Positions 54,812 to 64,000 of a DNA stretch of 64,000 nt are shown here, one piece after another (within the stretch, counting starts at the first letter, position 1; every line of letters begins with the position of its first letter). Under the pieces are notes generated by a model that was not told the DNA's origin, did not search any database, and was given only the letters and a program-made list of their open reading frames with translations. Position numbers and translations under genes: made by a program. The DNA lies in NCBI GenBank assembly GCA_002733205.1, contig NVUW01000002.1, positions 496,001 through 560,000 of the forward strand, given 5' to 3'. Origin of the DNA: Thalassobium sp. GTDB taxonomy: Bacteria; Pseudomonadota; Gammaproteobacteria; Pseudomonadales; Oceanobacteraceae.

Positions 54812-55372
54812 TTATTTCAGCAACGCATTAAACTGTGCCAGCCATTGCGGATGGGCCGGCCAGGCCGGTGCGGTAACGATATTGCCATCGGTAACGGCCT
54901 GATCAACGGCGATATCGGCATAAATACCGCCTGCCATGGTCACTTCCGGGGCGCAGGCCGGGTAGGCAGAAATTTTACGTTCACGGATCACATCGGCAGC
55001 GGTCAGCAGCTGTGCGCCATGGCAAACGGCAGCAATGGGTTTGCTGGCCGCAGCGAAGTGTTTGACCAGTTCCAGCACACGGCTGTTCAGGCGCAGATAT
55101 TCCGGCGCACGGCCACCGGGCAGCAGCAGAGCATCGAATTCCTGCTCGTTGATGCTGGCAAAATCTGCATTCAGTACAAAATTATGCCCTGGCTTTTCGC
55201 TGTAGGTCTGATCGCCTTCAAAGTCGTGAATCGCGGTACGGACACTGTCGCCGGAGGCTTTATCCGGGCATACCACGCTGACGCTGTGACCGACCATCTG
55301 CAATGCCTGAAACGGCACCATCAGTTCGTAATCTTCGACGTAATCGCCGGCAATAATGAGGATATTCGCCAT
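54812..55372 (-). CDS. DJ-1/PfpI family protein
   Basis: A 186-residue class-I glutamine-amidotransferase-like protein. The nucleophile elbow is AVCHGAQLL (Cys about 110) and the acidic partner is in [28 protein letters not shown] is also typical. Members act as deglycases, chaperones or proteases; the activity here is not determinable. It is not obviously linked to its neighbours except the RHH gene downstream. Confidence 0.92.
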   Translation of the reverse strand: MANILIIAGDYVEDYELMVPFQALQMVGHSVSVVCPDKASGDSVRTAIHDFEGDQTYSEKPGHNFVLNADFASINEQEFDALLLPGGRAPEYLRLNSRVLELVKHFAAASKPIAAVCHGAQLLTAADVIRERKISAYPACAPEVTMAGGIYADIAVDQAVTDGNIVTAPAWPAHPQWLAQFNALLK

Positions 55373-55467
55373 GAGTGCTGCTCCGTATTGTTGTTGTGGA
55401 ACAGCGAGTCTGGCGGATTGTGAAGCATGATTGGTAACAGCGGATTACTACAGCAGCCAGTGCGCTA

Positions 55468-56067
55468 TCAGAGGCGCCCTTTACTGAACTGCTCGCGCGC
55501 CGCCTGCTTTTTGCGCTCGCTTTTACGCAGCAGAACATAAAACGCACCGCTGCCGCCGTGGTGAGGCTGGGCGGTATGGTAAGCCTGTACTTCGTCGAGT
55601 TCCTCCAGCCAGTGCACCAGATAACTTTTTAACACCGCCGGATCATTGATGTTGCGATCGCCTTTCCCTGGCAGTACCAGAACGCTGCGGATATCGTGGC
55701 TCATGCACTCCTGAATAAAGCGGTACAGCTCGCGCCGCGCTTCGTCGATGGTGCGCCGGTGCAGATCGAGGCGTGCTTCGGTTTCGTATTTACCCAGCCG
55801 TAGCTTGCGATACACACCATCCTGAATGCCGGGGCGCTTGTAGCCGATGACATCGTGCGGGCCAACGCGTTTAACCTCGCTGGTTTGCAGGCGGTTGCCA
55901 TCCTGTTCTTCGGGTTGCTTCTGCGCCGCCAGACGGCGTGCGGCAGCGCTGGCCTGTGAGATGTCACCCTTACGCAGTTCCACCCGCTCTTTCGCCTGCA
56001 GGGGCTTAACGCCCTGCATTTCCTGCAGGAACAGCTGCTCTTCGGGATCGTTAGTGGTATCGCTCAT
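55468..56067 (-). CDS. Smr-domain protein (YdaL/SmrA-like)
   Basis: A 199-residue protein with a charged N-terminal part (EEQLFLQEMQGVKPLQAKER) and a C-terminal Smr domain (about 105-190): LDLHRRTIDEARREL, VLVLPGKGDRN and AQPHHGGSGAFYVLLRK. Smr domains are nucleases or nucleic-acid binders. Start 56067 (MSDTTNDPEEQ) is chosen because it gives the family layout; the frame runs further upstream into a non-coding stretch. Confidence 0.93.
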   Translation of the reverse strand: MSDTTNDPEEQLFLQEMQGVKPLQAKERVELRKGDISQASAAARRLAAQKQPEEQDGNRLQTSEVKRVGPHDVIGYKRPGIQDGVYRKLRLGKYETEARLDLHRRTIDEARRELYRFIQECMSHDIRSVLVLPGKGDRNINDPAVLKSYLVHWLEELDEVQAYHTAQPHHGGSGAFYVLLRKSERKKQAAREQFSKGRL

Positions 56068-56250
56068 GGTCTTCGTCGTACAGAGGAAACGTCCTATGAT
56101 AACGAACATTCGCGCCGCCCGTCTCGCAGGTAATAGAGGAATATACCCATGGTTTTCCTGTGACAATTCTTTGCAATGGCGGACACAACTTTGTGTGGTA
56201 ATCCGTACACTGATAAGCGTACACACTGCCTGGTATAGCCAGAGGACCGA

Positions 56251-56877
56251 ATGATGAAACAGACAATATTTAAAGCCATTGGCGCCGCCTGTACTGTGTT
56301 GCTGGCCAGTCAGGCGCTGGCGTTTGGCGGTAAGCACCGCGAAATAGACTGGGACGACGAGCTGGAGCTGACCGATGCCCAGGAAGAACGCATTGATGAA
56401 ATTGAAGGCAACTACGAAAGTCAATTCCGCGAATTGCGCAAGGCCGATACGCCACGCAGTGAAAGCCGCGCCAAAGCCCACGAATTAATGCAGACCATGC
56501 GCGCGGAAATTCAGCAGGTGCTGACCCCCGAGCAGCGTGAGCAGGCGCAGACACTGATGCGCGAACAACACACCAAAATGCAGAAAAAGCACGCCAAAGA
56601 ACTGGCCCGTAAGCTGGACCTGAGTGACGAGCAGAAAAGCGCGTTACTGAAAGGCGTGAAAGAACAGAAAGACAATTACCAGTGGCCGCTGGATCAGGCA
56701 CAACGCGAAGCCGCGCGTCAGCAGTTTGAGCAATTAGTACAAGGGGTACTGACCGCCGAACAGCAGGAAAAGTGGACAGCGATGAAAGAAAAGCAGATGC
56801 GTAAATGGCATCACCCGGACGAAGACGGTCTGGATGGTCATCACGGTCATCGTAAAGATAAAGACTGCGATCAATAA
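56251..56877 (+). CDS. Spy/CpxP-like periplasmic protein with His-rich tail
   Basis: A 208-residue protein with a signal peptide (cleavage near 25, ALAFG) and two copies of the LTxxQ-type pattern: LTDAQEERIDEIE near 41 and LTPEQREQAQ near 91, plus LSDEQKSALL near 126 and LTAEQQEKW near 168. The repeats form the cradle-like helical fold of Spy and CpxP, ATP-independent periplasmic chaperones. The C-terminal tail is rich in His and Asp (HHPDEDGLDGHHGH), which might bind metal. It is a single gene with a terminator. Confidence 0.85.
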   Translation: MMKQTIFKAIGAACTVLLASQALAFGGKHREIDWDDELELTDAQEERIDEIEGNYESQFRELRKADTPRSESRAKAHELMQTMRAEIQQVLTPEQREQAQTLMREQHTKMQKKHAKELARKLDLSDEQKSALLKGVKEQKDNYQWPLDQAQREAARQQFEQLVQGVLTAEQQEKWTAMKEKQMRKWHHPDEDGLDGHHGHRKDKDCDQ

Positions 56878-56895
56878 TCCGGTTTTACCGGAGAC

Positions 56896-56925
56896 AAAAA
56901 GCCCGCGTAATAACGCGGGCTTTTT
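56896..56925. terminator. Bidirectional terminator between the Spy-like gene and the DUF481 gene
   Basis: AAAAAGCCCGCG and CGCGGGCTTTTT pair around TAATAA between two convergent genes. Confidence 0.93.
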
Positions 56926-56955
56926 GTTATCTGCAACAGCGGCTAAGCCGTCAGA

Positions 56956-57720
56956 TCAGAAGCTGTATACCAGCGTTACACCAAACTCGGTATCGGTGTT
57001 TTCGCTGTCCGCCGGTACTTTATCAACGTACTTCACTTTGTAGGTCAGCTTGGTCGCGAGGCTGCCGTTGATCTGACTTTTCAGGCCGGTTTCAGATTTA
57101 TAAATACTGTTGCTTTCGCCCAGTTCGGCACTGAATTCTTCAATAAACTCGACGCCTTTCTGGATGGTCCAGTGGTATCTGGCCACCAGACGGGCGATGG
57201 CTTCTTCGTCGATGTCACCGCTTTCTTTCAGTTTGTCGCGACGGTAACCGGGGCCGGCTTCGAAGTCGAGTTCCATGTTTTTTTCATGGATAGCGCGGTA
57301 ACCGTAACCGGCGGATAACGTCGCCTGGTATTCAAAGCCGCTGAAGCGGGCGCGCTCTTCGTCGCCGACAATGGCGAGGTAGGAATGCTCACTGAAGTTA
57401 CGATCAAACTGAATGGTACCGCGATATTTTTCTTTCGAGGTCACACCGTCTTCTTTACTGGTCAGGGCATCCAGTTTGAAGCTGGAATCCCAGGTTTCAC
57501 CATCACGCTTAACGGCAAATTTACCGTTAATGCTGGAGGTATCGGTATTACCGGAAGTACGGATTGTTCCCAGTTCGGCAGAGCCGCCCCAGATGGGAAA
57601 TTCCGGTGCTGCTTCAGCACTTTCTGCATTGGCAGCTTCTTCCGCATTGACGAAGGTCGCGGCGGATAACAACAGTGGTAAAACAGCGAATGATGAAACA
57701 ATCAGGGCTTGGCGACGCAT
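56956..57720 (-). CDS. DUF481 outer-membrane beta-barrel protein
   Basis: The 254-residue protein has a signal peptide (cleavage near 26, FVNAE) and a DUF481 barrel: GSAELGTIRTSGNTDTSSI, KEKYRGTIQFDRN, GYGYRAIHEKNMELDFEAGPGYR, and the last strand DTEFGVTLVYSF, ending in Phe as required for barrel assembly. The ATG at 57720 follows GAGAGG; an upstream TTG at 57738 is less likely. Function unknown; DUF481 proteins often respond to salt or stress. Confidence 0.92.
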   Translation of the reverse strand: MRRQALIVSSFAVLPLLLSAATFVNAEEAANAESAEAAPEFPIWGGSAELGTIRTSGNTDTSSINGKFAVKRDGETWDSSFKLDALTSKEDGVTSKEKYRGTIQFDRNFSEHSYLAIVGDEERARFSGFEYQATLSAGYGYRAIHEKNMELDFEAGPGYRRDKLKESGDIDEEAIARLVARYHWTIQKGVEFIEEFSAELGESNSIYKSETGLKSQINGSLATKLTYKVKYVDKVPADSENTDTEFGVTLVYSF

Positions 57721-57796
57721 AGCATCCTCTCTGCGCAAAAATCTTGAGCGGCAGGGTAGCGAGAGGGGTTGTTCAGTGCAAGGGTGGCCGTTGTTG

Positions 57797-58567
57797 TTAT
57801 TGCCAGTCGTGCAGCCCGTAACGGTTGAGGATGGCCTCTAAGCGCCCGTCGTTGCGCAGTCGCTTCAGGCCGGCATCCAGTTGCTGAAGATATTCACTGA
57901 CCGCCGGTATGACCGGTGAGCAGGCGATGTACAGTGGGGTTTGTTTTCCAATCATACCGGCGCTGATTACTGATTCACTGAGTTCCATTTGCTTCAGCTG
58001 CGCCTGCATCACAGCGGGTGATTCAACCAATGCATCGATTCTTTGTGTCAGCAATTTGCGGATATTCTGCTGCAGCGCTTTACCACTGCGGACAATCTGC
58101 AGGCGCGCGCCATTGTGCTGGTTTTGTTCGATATAGGCGTCCAGTTCGCCGTTATCGTAGGCGTAACCGCCAATCACGCCGAGGCGGACGGTAGTAAGGT
58201 CGGCGATTGCGCGGAAGCGCCATGGATTGGCGGCCAGCACATAAAAGTGATTGTCATCCAGGCCCAGTGTCAGCTGCGGGAAGACAAAATCGGGGGCATC
58301 TTCGTGGTAGGCACCGACAATGCATTCAGCACGGCCCTGGCGGGTTTCATCAATGGCTCTTTCCCACGGCATCAACCGGTACTCAACCTGATGACCGGCT
58401 TCTTCCCAGATGGTGCGGGCAATTTCAATCATATAGCCGGGCTGTTCAGAGCCGGGCTTTCCGTTCATGGGAAACCACTCATCGGCGCGCAGGCGGATAA
58501 CATCGGATTGCACGCTGGCAGAAAGCAGACTCAGTAATGCGGCTCGGATAACAAAGGTGCGGATCAT
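57797..58567 (-). CDS. Orphan periplasmic amino-acid-type solute-binding protein
   Basis: The 256-residue protein has a signal peptide (cleavage near 21) and a family-3 binding fold: RADEWFPMNGKPGS, GYMIEIARTIWEEAGHQVEY, VGAYHEDAPDFVFPQ, LGVIGGYAYDNGELD and a C-terminal LKRLRNDGRLEAILNRYGL. It lacks neighbouring permease genes. It lies 76 bases beyond the DUF481 start, same strand, but a joint transcript is doubtful. Confidence 0.85.
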   Translation of the reverse strand: MIRTFVIRAALLSLLSASVQSDVIRLRADEWFPMNGKPGSEQPGYMIEIARTIWEEAGHQVEYRLMPWERAIDETRQGRAECIVGAYHEDAPDFVFPQLTLGLDDNHFYVLAANPWRFRAIADLTTVRLGVIGGYAYDNGELDAYIEQNQHNGARLQIVRSGKALQQNIRKLLTQRIDALVESPAVMQAQLKQMELSESVISAGMIGKQTPLYIACSPVIPAVSEYLQQLDAGLKRLRNDGRLEAILNRYGLHDWQ

Positions 58568-58735
58568 GACATGTCCATACGGTCTGGCGTTCTTTCAACG
58601 ATAGAACAAAGGACAAGGCGGAGCGGCAAAACGATGAATCGGAGTGTTGCACAATAAGTGTCATTCCAGACACCGGTTGACTCCGGCTTTTGGTGTAGAG
58701 TGAGCGCAGCAATAAATACAATTAAGGATGCCTCA

Positions 58736-60073
58736 GTGCGCCAAGCCATTCTCAACGGCCCCGTTAACCGGACACTCTACAGCCTGACTCAGCCGATGGT
58801 GCTGGGCATTATGGCCGTCTTCTTTTTCAATATGGTGGATACCTGGTTTATCAGCCTGCTCGGCACCGAAAGTCTGGCGGCCGTGGGCTTTGCCATGCCG
58901 GTCACCATGCTGGTGATGAATCTGGCCATTGGCCTGGGCATTGCCATGTCTGCGTTAATTGCACGCGCGGTGGGCGCCGATGACAACCTGCAGGCCCAGC
59001 GTGCCGCGATGGCGGGTTTGCTGCTCAGTTTATTGCTGGGCGTGGTGATTGCCGTGGCGGGCTGGCTGAGCAATGACGCGCTGTTCCGTCTGCTCGGTGC
59101 CGGTGATGAGCTGTTACCGGAGATTCGCAGTTTTATGCTGTTCTGGTGGCCGGGCGCCATTGTGTTGTTGCTGATGATGATGCAGAACAGTGCGATGCGC
59201 GCGACCGGTAATACCAGGCTGCCCTCGCAGATGATGATGGTCGCGGCGGTGTTGAATGCATTGCTTGATCCGCTGCTGATTTTTGGCTGGGGCCCTTTGC
59301 CGGGAATGGGTATCGGTGGTGCGGCTCTGGCCAGCGCGCTGTGCTGGATTCTGGTGCTGCTGGTGATTATGACCCGTCAGCGACGCGAAGGTTATCTCAG
59401 CCGTCATGGTATGAACTGGCATGACGTACGGGTGTTGTGGAAGCGAATGTTACAGCTCGGTGTTCCGGCGATGGTGACCAATATGCTGGTGCCGGTGGCC
59501 GGTGCCATTCTGCTGGTAATGGTTGCTCCGCTGGGGCCGGAAGCGGTGGCCGGTTTTGGTGTCGGTATGCGTCTGGAGCCATTCGCGATTGTGGTGATTC
59601 TGGCGCTGACATCAACCCTGCCGGTGTTTGTCGCGCAGAATCATGCGGCGGCACAGTACGACCGCATCTGGCAGGCGCTGTACAGCAGCTTCCGTTTTCT
59701 GGCGTTGTGGCAAGGCGCGGTGTGTTTAATTTTCTGGGCTTCGGGTCATTGGCTGGCACAGCTGTTTTCCGCTGATCCGGCGGTGCAGCAGAGTATTGTC
59801 GAATACGTGCGCTGGCTGCCTCTGGGCTATGCTGGCATGGGCATTGTGCTTTGTGTGAACTCGGCGCTGAATTCGTTACAGCGCACGCAGGCGTCCATGG
59901 TGATTAATTTTATCCGCCTGTTTGCCTTCTATGTCCCCGGTGCCTTTATTGGTGGCGAGCTGGGTGGCTATCCCGGATTACTGATGGGGGCGGCGGCGGG
60001 CAATCTGCTGATGGGCGCATTGTTGCTGTGGCGGGTGCGGCGTTATCAGTTACGGCAGCAGCTGGTTCCGTAA
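58736..60073 (+). CDS. MATE-family efflux transporter
   Basis: The 445-residue protein has twelve predicted membrane segments. MVDTWFISLLGTESLAAVGFAMP in the first segments and FGWGPLPGMGIGGAALAS in the middle are typical of MATE cation or drug antiporters. I favour the GTG at 58736: AAGGA lies 9 bases upstream and RQAILNGPVNRTL is the usual N-terminus. An ATG at 58658 would add a peptide not seen in the family. The substrate cannot be told. Confidence 0.92.
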   Translation: MRQAILNGPVNRTLYSLTQPMVLGIMAVFFFNMVDTWFISLLGTESLAAVGFAMPVTMLVMNLAIGLGIAMSALIARAVGADDNLQAQRAAMAGLLLSLLLGVVIAVAGWLSNDALFRLLGAGDELLPEIRSFMLFWWPGAIVLLLMMMQNSAMRATGNTRLPSQMMMVAAVLNALLDPLLIFGWGPLPGMGIGGAALASALCWILVLLVIMTRQRREGYLSRHGMNWHDVRVLWKRMLQLGVPAMVTNMLVPVAGAILLVMVAPLGPEAVAGFGVGMRLEPFAIVVILALTSTLPVFVAQNHAAAQYDRIWQALYSSFRFLALWQGAVCLIFWASGHWLAQLFSADPAVQQSIVEYVRWLPLGYAGMGIVLCVNSALNSLQRTQASMVINFIRLFAFYVPGAFIGGELGGYPGLLMGAAAGNLLMGALLLWRVRRYQLRQQLVP

Positions 60074-60199
60074 AACCGTGATGCACAGGGTTTGCCCTGC
60101 CATTGCTCTGATGCGGGCTAAGCTGTCGTATTTGGTCTAAGTGATGGAGCGGTCTGCTGCTAACCTGAAGGGAACATTCATATCCTTCAGGAGTGCACC

Positions 60200-62110
60200 A
60201 TGACCATCCGCCAGAAATTGCTGCTCAGTATGGGCGGCGCCCTGCTGTTGAGTGTGGCGCTGGTCGTCAGTGTGGGTATCTGGCAAAGCCGCCAGCAACT
60301 CGAAACCTACTGGCTGGGCTCGGCCTTACCGGCCAATATCCGCGCCATTGCGCAGGAAATCGAGAAAGATCTCACCGGCGGTATTACCGCCTCCGAACTG
60401 ATCGCCGATAACTCTCTGATGCAGAACTGGATTGAGCGCGGTGAGCCGGAAGCCGAATGGCCGCTGAACCGCGAATATCTTGAAACCGTTGCCCGCCGGC
60501 AGAAAGCCGACAGCGCACATTTTGTCTCAGCTCTGAGCCGAAATTATTACACCCAGAAAGGCATCACCCGTAAGGTTACTGCGGAAAACGACGGCTGGTT
60601 TTTTGGCTTTCTCGATAAAGGCCTGAAACGAGCCCTGCAGCTGGATGTGGATAAAAGCAGCGGCAAGCCCACCTTATTTATCAATGTGCGTATTGAGCAC
60701 AACGGCAAAGCGCTGGGCATCAGTGGTTTGGGTATTGGTCTGCAAGAAATGGCCGAACGTATCCGCAAGTTCCGCTTCGCCGAAACCGGCATTGTTTATT
60801 TGATTGATCATAATGGCAAAATTCTGATTCATCCGGATCTTAAAATGTCCGGCGTCGATCTGGCGCAGCATCTGCCTGCCGCCGAAGCACAGAAACTGCT
60901 GGCCGCTAATGCCGGTGATCTGGTTGAGTTTGAGCGTGATGGCCAGCCCATCATCGCCTCGGGCATGCAGTTAGACGCGGTTGATTGGCATCTGGTGGTG
61001 GAAGTACCACGCAGTGAAATTTATGGCGCGTTGCACAAAGCCACGCTGTTATCGCTGACCGTAGGCATCGTAACGGCACTGGTCTTTCTCGGTTTGATTG
61101 CCCTGCTCGCAGATCGCATGACGCAGCCATTGCGCCGTATTACCCAGGCGTTGATCAGTATTGGCCAGGGCGGCGGCGATCTGACCCAAACCCTTAAAAT
61201 AGAAAGCAACGATGAGCTGGGGCAACTGGCGCGCGGATTTAACGATTTTATGGAATCGCAGCGGCAGATGATCCGCGGCATTCTGGAGACCGCCGAGCAG
61301 GTAAAAACCTATACCGAACAAATCGAAGAAGTGGTCACCACCAATCACAGCTGGGCGTCTGAACAGAGCAAGCTGACCGATTCGGTTGCGACCGCGATTT
61401 ACGAAATGGAAGCAACGGTGCAGGAAGTGGCACGTAACGCCACCGAAACGGCGACCAAGCTGGAAAATGTCGGCAGCGACGCCGGTCGTATTCGTGGCGA
61501 TATGGAGCGCTCGGTTACCCAGGTAAACAGCATGTCGTCGGATATCCGTGAATCGGCCGATGCCATTGGCCAGCTGGCACAGCAGGTGAATGATATTGGC
61601 CAGGTGATTCAGGTGATCAGTGCCATTTCCGAACAGACCAACCTGCTGGCACTGAACGCCGCTATTGAGGCGGCGCGTGCCGGTGAGCATGGCCGTGGCT
61701 TTGCGGTGGTTGCGGATGAAGTCCGTAATCTGGCCCGCCGCACGCAGGAATCGACCAGCGAAATCGAAGCCATTATTGAACGTCTGCAACAAGGCTCACA
61801 ACGTGCTGTAAAAGCGATGGAGGCCGGTGAAGGTGCGACCGGCGAAACCGTCTCGGCGGCTAAACGTATGGGCGAGGCGCTGACCAGCATCAGCGACAAC
61901 GTCAGCGACGTGGTGGGTTTAAGTCATCAGGTGGCGACCGCCACCGAAGAGCAAAGCTCGGTAACGGAAGACATCAGCCGCAACGTGCAGAATATTTCCG
62001 AGCTGAGCAGCCGCTCCAGTGATGGCCTGACCGTATGTCGTCAGGAAGTGCAGGAGTTGGCCAAGCTGGCACAGCAACTGGCGAAACAGATGATGCAATT
62101 TCGCTTGTAG
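60200..62110 (+). CDS. Methyl-accepting chemotaxis protein with dCache-like sensor
   Basis: The 636-residue receptor has membrane segments at about 9-29 and 285-306. Between them is a double-Cache-type domain with the [10 protein letters not shown] and [18 protein letters not shown] motifs, the latter typical of the sensory Cache fold. A HAMP linker (306-360, [21 protein letters not shown]) follows, then the signalling domain with the conserved tip [19 protein letters not shown]. No C-terminal NWETF-like pentapeptide. GGAG precedes the ATG by 9 bases. The ligand is unknown. Confidence 0.95.
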   Translation: MTIRQKLLLSMGGALLLSVALVVSVGIWQSRQQLETYWLGSALPANIRAIAQEIEKDLTGGITASELIADNSLMQNWIERGEPEAEWPLNREYLETVARRQKADSAHFVSALSRNYYTQKGITRKVTAENDGWFFGFLDKGLKRALQLDVDKSSGKPTLFINVRIEHNGKALGISGLGIGLQEMAERIRKFRFAETGIVYLIDHNGKILIHPDLKMSGVDLAQHLPAAEAQKLLAANAGDLVEFERDGQPIIASGMQLDAVDWHLVVEVPRSEIYGALHKATLLSLTVGIVTALVFLGLIALLADRMTQPLRRITQALISIGQGGGDLTQTLKIESNDELGQLARGFNDFMESQRQMIRGILETAEQVKTYTEQIEEVVTTNHSWASEQSKLTDSVATAIYEMEATVQEVARNATETATKLENVGSDAGRIRGDMERSVTQVNSMSSDIRESADAIGQLAQQVNDIGQVIQVISAISEQTNLLALNAAIEAARAGEHGRGFAVVADEVRNLARRTQESTSEIEAIIERLQQGSQRAVKAMEAGEGATGETVSAAKRMGEALTSISDNVSDVVGLSHQVATATEEQSSVTEDISRNVQNISELSSRSSDGLTVCRQEVQELAKLAQQLAKQMMQFRL

Positions 62111-62216
62111 TCGGGGTTAGTCCGGGGTTCGTCCGGATTGTTATCATTCGCGGCAGATCCCGTCTTATGGCTGACGTTTCAGTTGCCGCTGTCCGGGTAG
62201 AATAGTGGTTAAAGTG

Positions 62217-62281
62217 CCTTTGAATAACCCCGCACGAGTCTTCCGGGCTAAATCCAGAACGGGCTATGGGTTATTCAGAGG
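62217..62281. repeat. Long imperfect inverted repeat, possible structured RNA or small palindromic element
   Basis: CCTTTGAATAACCC and GGGTTATTCAGAGG pair over 14 positions with one mismatch, enclosing 37 bases that include two GGGCT motifs. It lies between the chemoreceptor and patatin genes. There is no T run, so it is not a standard terminator. Confidence 0.5.
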
Positions 62282-62358
62282 TTTCTTAGCATCTTTGCCC
62301 CTTAAGTCTGTCATATGAACAGGGTACAAAGAGCCCTTTCATTATGATGGAGCGGGGC

Positions 62359-63432
62359 ATGAAGCCTGCCTTAAAAATTTTTGCCGGTCACGAAGCCCTG
62401 GCGCATATCCGCGCTAATGGTCTGCACTCGTCCGATATCGACATGATGCTGGGCGCTTCCGGCGGCCCGAAGTGGCTGTCGCTGGCGGCGATGGATCGTT
62501 ATCTGCTGAGTGAATGGGTGCGTGGGCGTGAACAGCCGCTGCATGTGCTGGGCACTTCCGCCGGAGCCTGGCGCATGGCTTGTTATGCACAGAACGATCC
62601 GCTGGCGGCCCATGCCCGTTTGCAGGAAGCCTACATCAGTCAGCAATATGCCTCAGCCAAACCCACCGCCCACGAAGTGGCGACCGTCTGCCGCCATATT
62701 CTGGATGTGATCCTTGGCGAAAGCGGCACGCAGGAAATTATTAACAACCCGGTGGTGCGTTATCACACGCTGGTGGCGCGCTGTCGTGGTCTGGCAGGAG
62801 CGGATCATAAGGTGCCGCAAACGTTGGGGCTGGCGGGAGCAATGACGGCCAATCTGTTCGCCCGCAGCGCTATGCGCCCGTGGATTGAACGGGTGGTGTT
62901 TCATCATCCGCAGCGCGCACCGATTGATCATTACCCGCATCTGCCGGCGCGCCATGTGACCTTAACCGAAGATAATCTGCAGCCGGCCATTCTGGCCAGT
63001 GGTGCTATACCGCTGGTGATTGCCGGGGTGCGTAATATTCCTGGTGCGCCGCGCGGCACCTATCGTGATGGCGGTATCACCGACTACCAGTTTGATTTAC
63101 CGGTACTGCCAGAGAAGGGCTTTGTGCTTTACCCGCACTATTTTGCCAAGGCCCCGAAAGGCGGCTGGTTTGATAAAAAACTGCGCTGGCGCACGGCCTC
63201 ACGCGAGAACTATCGCCGCACCATTATCATTGCGCCGTCGTGGGCGTTTGCGGCAACGCTGCCCGGTGGACGCATTCCTGATCTGGATGATTTTTACGAT
63301 TATCCGGAGTACAGCGAGCGCCGGCGGCGTTGGGATATCGCGCTGGCCGCCTGTGAACGGTTGGGTGATGAGCTGGCCAATATTGATCAGCAGCAGCGCT
63401 GGGCGGAAGTGGCTGAGCCACTGCCGTGGTGA
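62359..63432 (+). CDS. Patatin-like phospholipase
   Basis: The 357-residue protein has the patatin dyad: the oxyanion loop ASGGPKW near 33-39, the nucleophile in GTSAGAW (Ser about 64), and the acidic partner in YRDGGITDYQ. No signal peptide is visible, so it may act in the cytoplasm or be secreted by a non-Sec route. ATG 62359 is chosen since GGAG lies 6 bases upstream; 62344 is possible. Substrates are usually phospholipids or acyl lipids. Confidence 0.9.
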   Translation: MKPALKIFAGHEALAHIRANGLHSSDIDMMLGASGGPKWLSLAAMDRYLLSEWVRGREQPLHVLGTSAGAWRMACYAQNDPLAAHARLQEAYISQQYASAKPTAHEVATVCRHILDVILGESGTQEIINNPVVRYHTLVARCRGLAGADHKVPQTLGLAGAMTANLFARSAMRPWIERVVFHHPQRAPIDHYPHLPARHVTLTEDNLQPAILASGAIPLVIAGVRNIPGAPRGTYRDGGITDYQFDLPVLPEKGFVLYPHYFAKAPKGGWFDKKLRWRTASRENYRRTIIIAPSWAFAATLPGGRIPDLDDFYDYPEYSERRRRWDIALAACERLGDELANIDQQQRWAEVAEPLPW

Positions 63433-63443
63433 GGTAGCTGGTG

Positions 63444-63475
63444 CCATGCCAGTCTGAACTGGCAGACTGGCATGG
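63444..63475. terminator. Perfect 12-base inverted repeat between convergent genes
   Basis: CCATGCCAGTCT and AGACTGGCATGG are separated by 8 bases between the patatin gene and the TonB-domain gene. The T run is lacking; terminator role inferred from position. Confidence 0.6.
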
Positions 63476-63485
63476 TAGGCATGTA

Positions 63486-64000
63486 TCAGAGTTTAAAGTC
63501 GTGGCTGACCTTCAGCTGCAGGTTGCTGTCGCTGAGCTCTGCCGGCAGTGGCGGGAAGGGAGCATTCTGCTTCACGGCGTTGATTAACGCCTGAGTCAGT
63601 TCGCGGTGACGGTTGTTGCTGAGCTCTTTAATCTCGCCCAGTTTACCGTCACGCAGGATTTCGACCTGCAACTCCACCAGACCTTTCTTCTTCAGAATCT
63701 GCGCCGCTTTCGGATACTCCACCGTATTCAGAATGCGTTCACGCTGTACGTCTTCATAGCTCTGGCGCAGCTGCCCTTGCTGGGCTTTCGGTGCTTTCTT
63801 CACCTGCAACGATTTGGGTGGCTGTGGCATCGCCATCGTTGGCTGCTCTGCGCCCTGCAATGAGAAGCGGTAACGCACACTGAGCGGCCACTGCTGGCCT
63901 TCGAGGTCTGCGTTAATACCGATCTTCGTCGCAGCGCTTTGTACTGCGCGTTGTACTTCGGTAATTAACAGCTTGGCGACGCTGTCATCACGCGCGCGCA
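63486..64000 (-). CDS. TonB C-terminal-domain protein, partial (runs off the window)
   Basis: The C-terminal 171 or so residues are present. VEYPKAAQILKKKGLVELQV, ILRDGKLGEIKELSNN and NAPFPPLPAEL form the TonB_C fold, the part that touches the TonB box of outer-membrane receptors or acts in TonB-like proteins. Upstream is a Gln/Pro/Lys-rich stretch (QPTMAMPQPPKSLQVKK). The N-terminal membrane part, if any, lies outside the window, so whether this is a true energy transducer is not decided. Confidence 0.82.
   Translation of the reverse strand, partial: RARDDSVAKLLITEVQRAVQSAATKIGINADLEGQQWPLSVRYRFSLQGAEQPTMAMPQPPKSLQVKKAPKAQQGQLRQSYEDVQRERILNTVEYPKAAQILKKKGLVELQVEILRDGKLGEIKELSNNRHRELTQALINAVKQNAPFPPLPAELSDSNLQLKVSHDFKL

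Noticed and set aside
62217-62281. Cyclic-di-GMP or other known riboswitch upstream of the patatin gene
   Set aside because: None of the conserved riboswitch cores I know could be matched; only the outer stem is clear.

Overview
The window is a mostly core chromosomal segment of a gammaproteobacterium. I infer a marine, hydrocarbon- or lipid-using member of the Oceanospirillales (Thalassolituus/Oceanobacter type). The reasons are Pseudomonas-like gene order (argB-algC-dut-coaBC-radC; mutM; fdx-coaD; GMC/aldehyde dehydrogenase/TetR; rsmD/ftsY-ftsE-ftsX-rpoH; rho-trxA-ppx...ppk-hemB; rpiA/ilvA), moderate GC, and a surplus of acyl, alcohol, aldehyde and lipid-handling genes. The species call is inference; the gene order is compared from memory of Pseudomonas aeruginosa.

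Layout. 1-8.1 kb: housekeeping (arginine, nucleotide-sugar, dUTP and CoA genes, rpmB-rpmG, mutM) and a secreted beta-barrel-like protein. 8.1-11.5 kb: DUF218 protein, gamma-glutamyltransferase lipoprotein, ferredoxin, coaD. 11.6-16.2 kb: an alcohol/aldehyde oxidation operon (aldehyde dehydrogenase, Tat-signal small protein, GMC oxidoreductase) with a divergent TetR regulator and a palindromic candidate operator. 16.3-26.5 kb: rsmD, ftsYEX, rpoH (with a sigma-E-type promoter), rho, trxA, ppx.

26.6-36.5 kb is the most unusual part. Between ppx and ppk, which are convergent neighbours in Pseudomonas, sit a PAS-domain protein and a six-gene operon whose genes all overlap by 1 to 8 bases: an E1/ThiF-like adenylyltransferase fused to a GNAT/autoinducer-synthase-like domain, an acyl-CoA dehydrogenase-like enzyme, an MMPL/RND exporter, a stand-alone periplasmic protein resembling the exporter's own first periplasmic domain, a LolA-like carrier, and an outer-membrane barrel. 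I read this as a complete make-and-export route for an acylated or lipid-like small molecule, running from cytoplasm to outer membrane. A perfect 12-base inverted repeat lies upstream. The product is unknown.

36.5-43 kb: ppk, hemB, then an alpha/beta hydrolase, a PF10118-type metal-dependent hydrolase and a hotdog thioesterase. 43-47.3 kb is an accessory, partly AT-rich patch with dispersed palindromic repeats, small hypothetical genes and two integron attC-like remnants without an integrase. 47.4-64 kb: YdbH-like AsmA-type protein downstream of rpiA, divergent ilvA, plsC, two orphan solute-binding proteins, RHH protein, DJ-1/PfpI, Smr, Spy-like, DUF481 barrel, MATE exporter, chemoreceptor, patatin and a partial TonB-domain protein.

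No rRNA, tRNA, CRISPR array, transposase or phage gene was recognised. All assignments rest on reading the sequence and memory of the families; no search was run.
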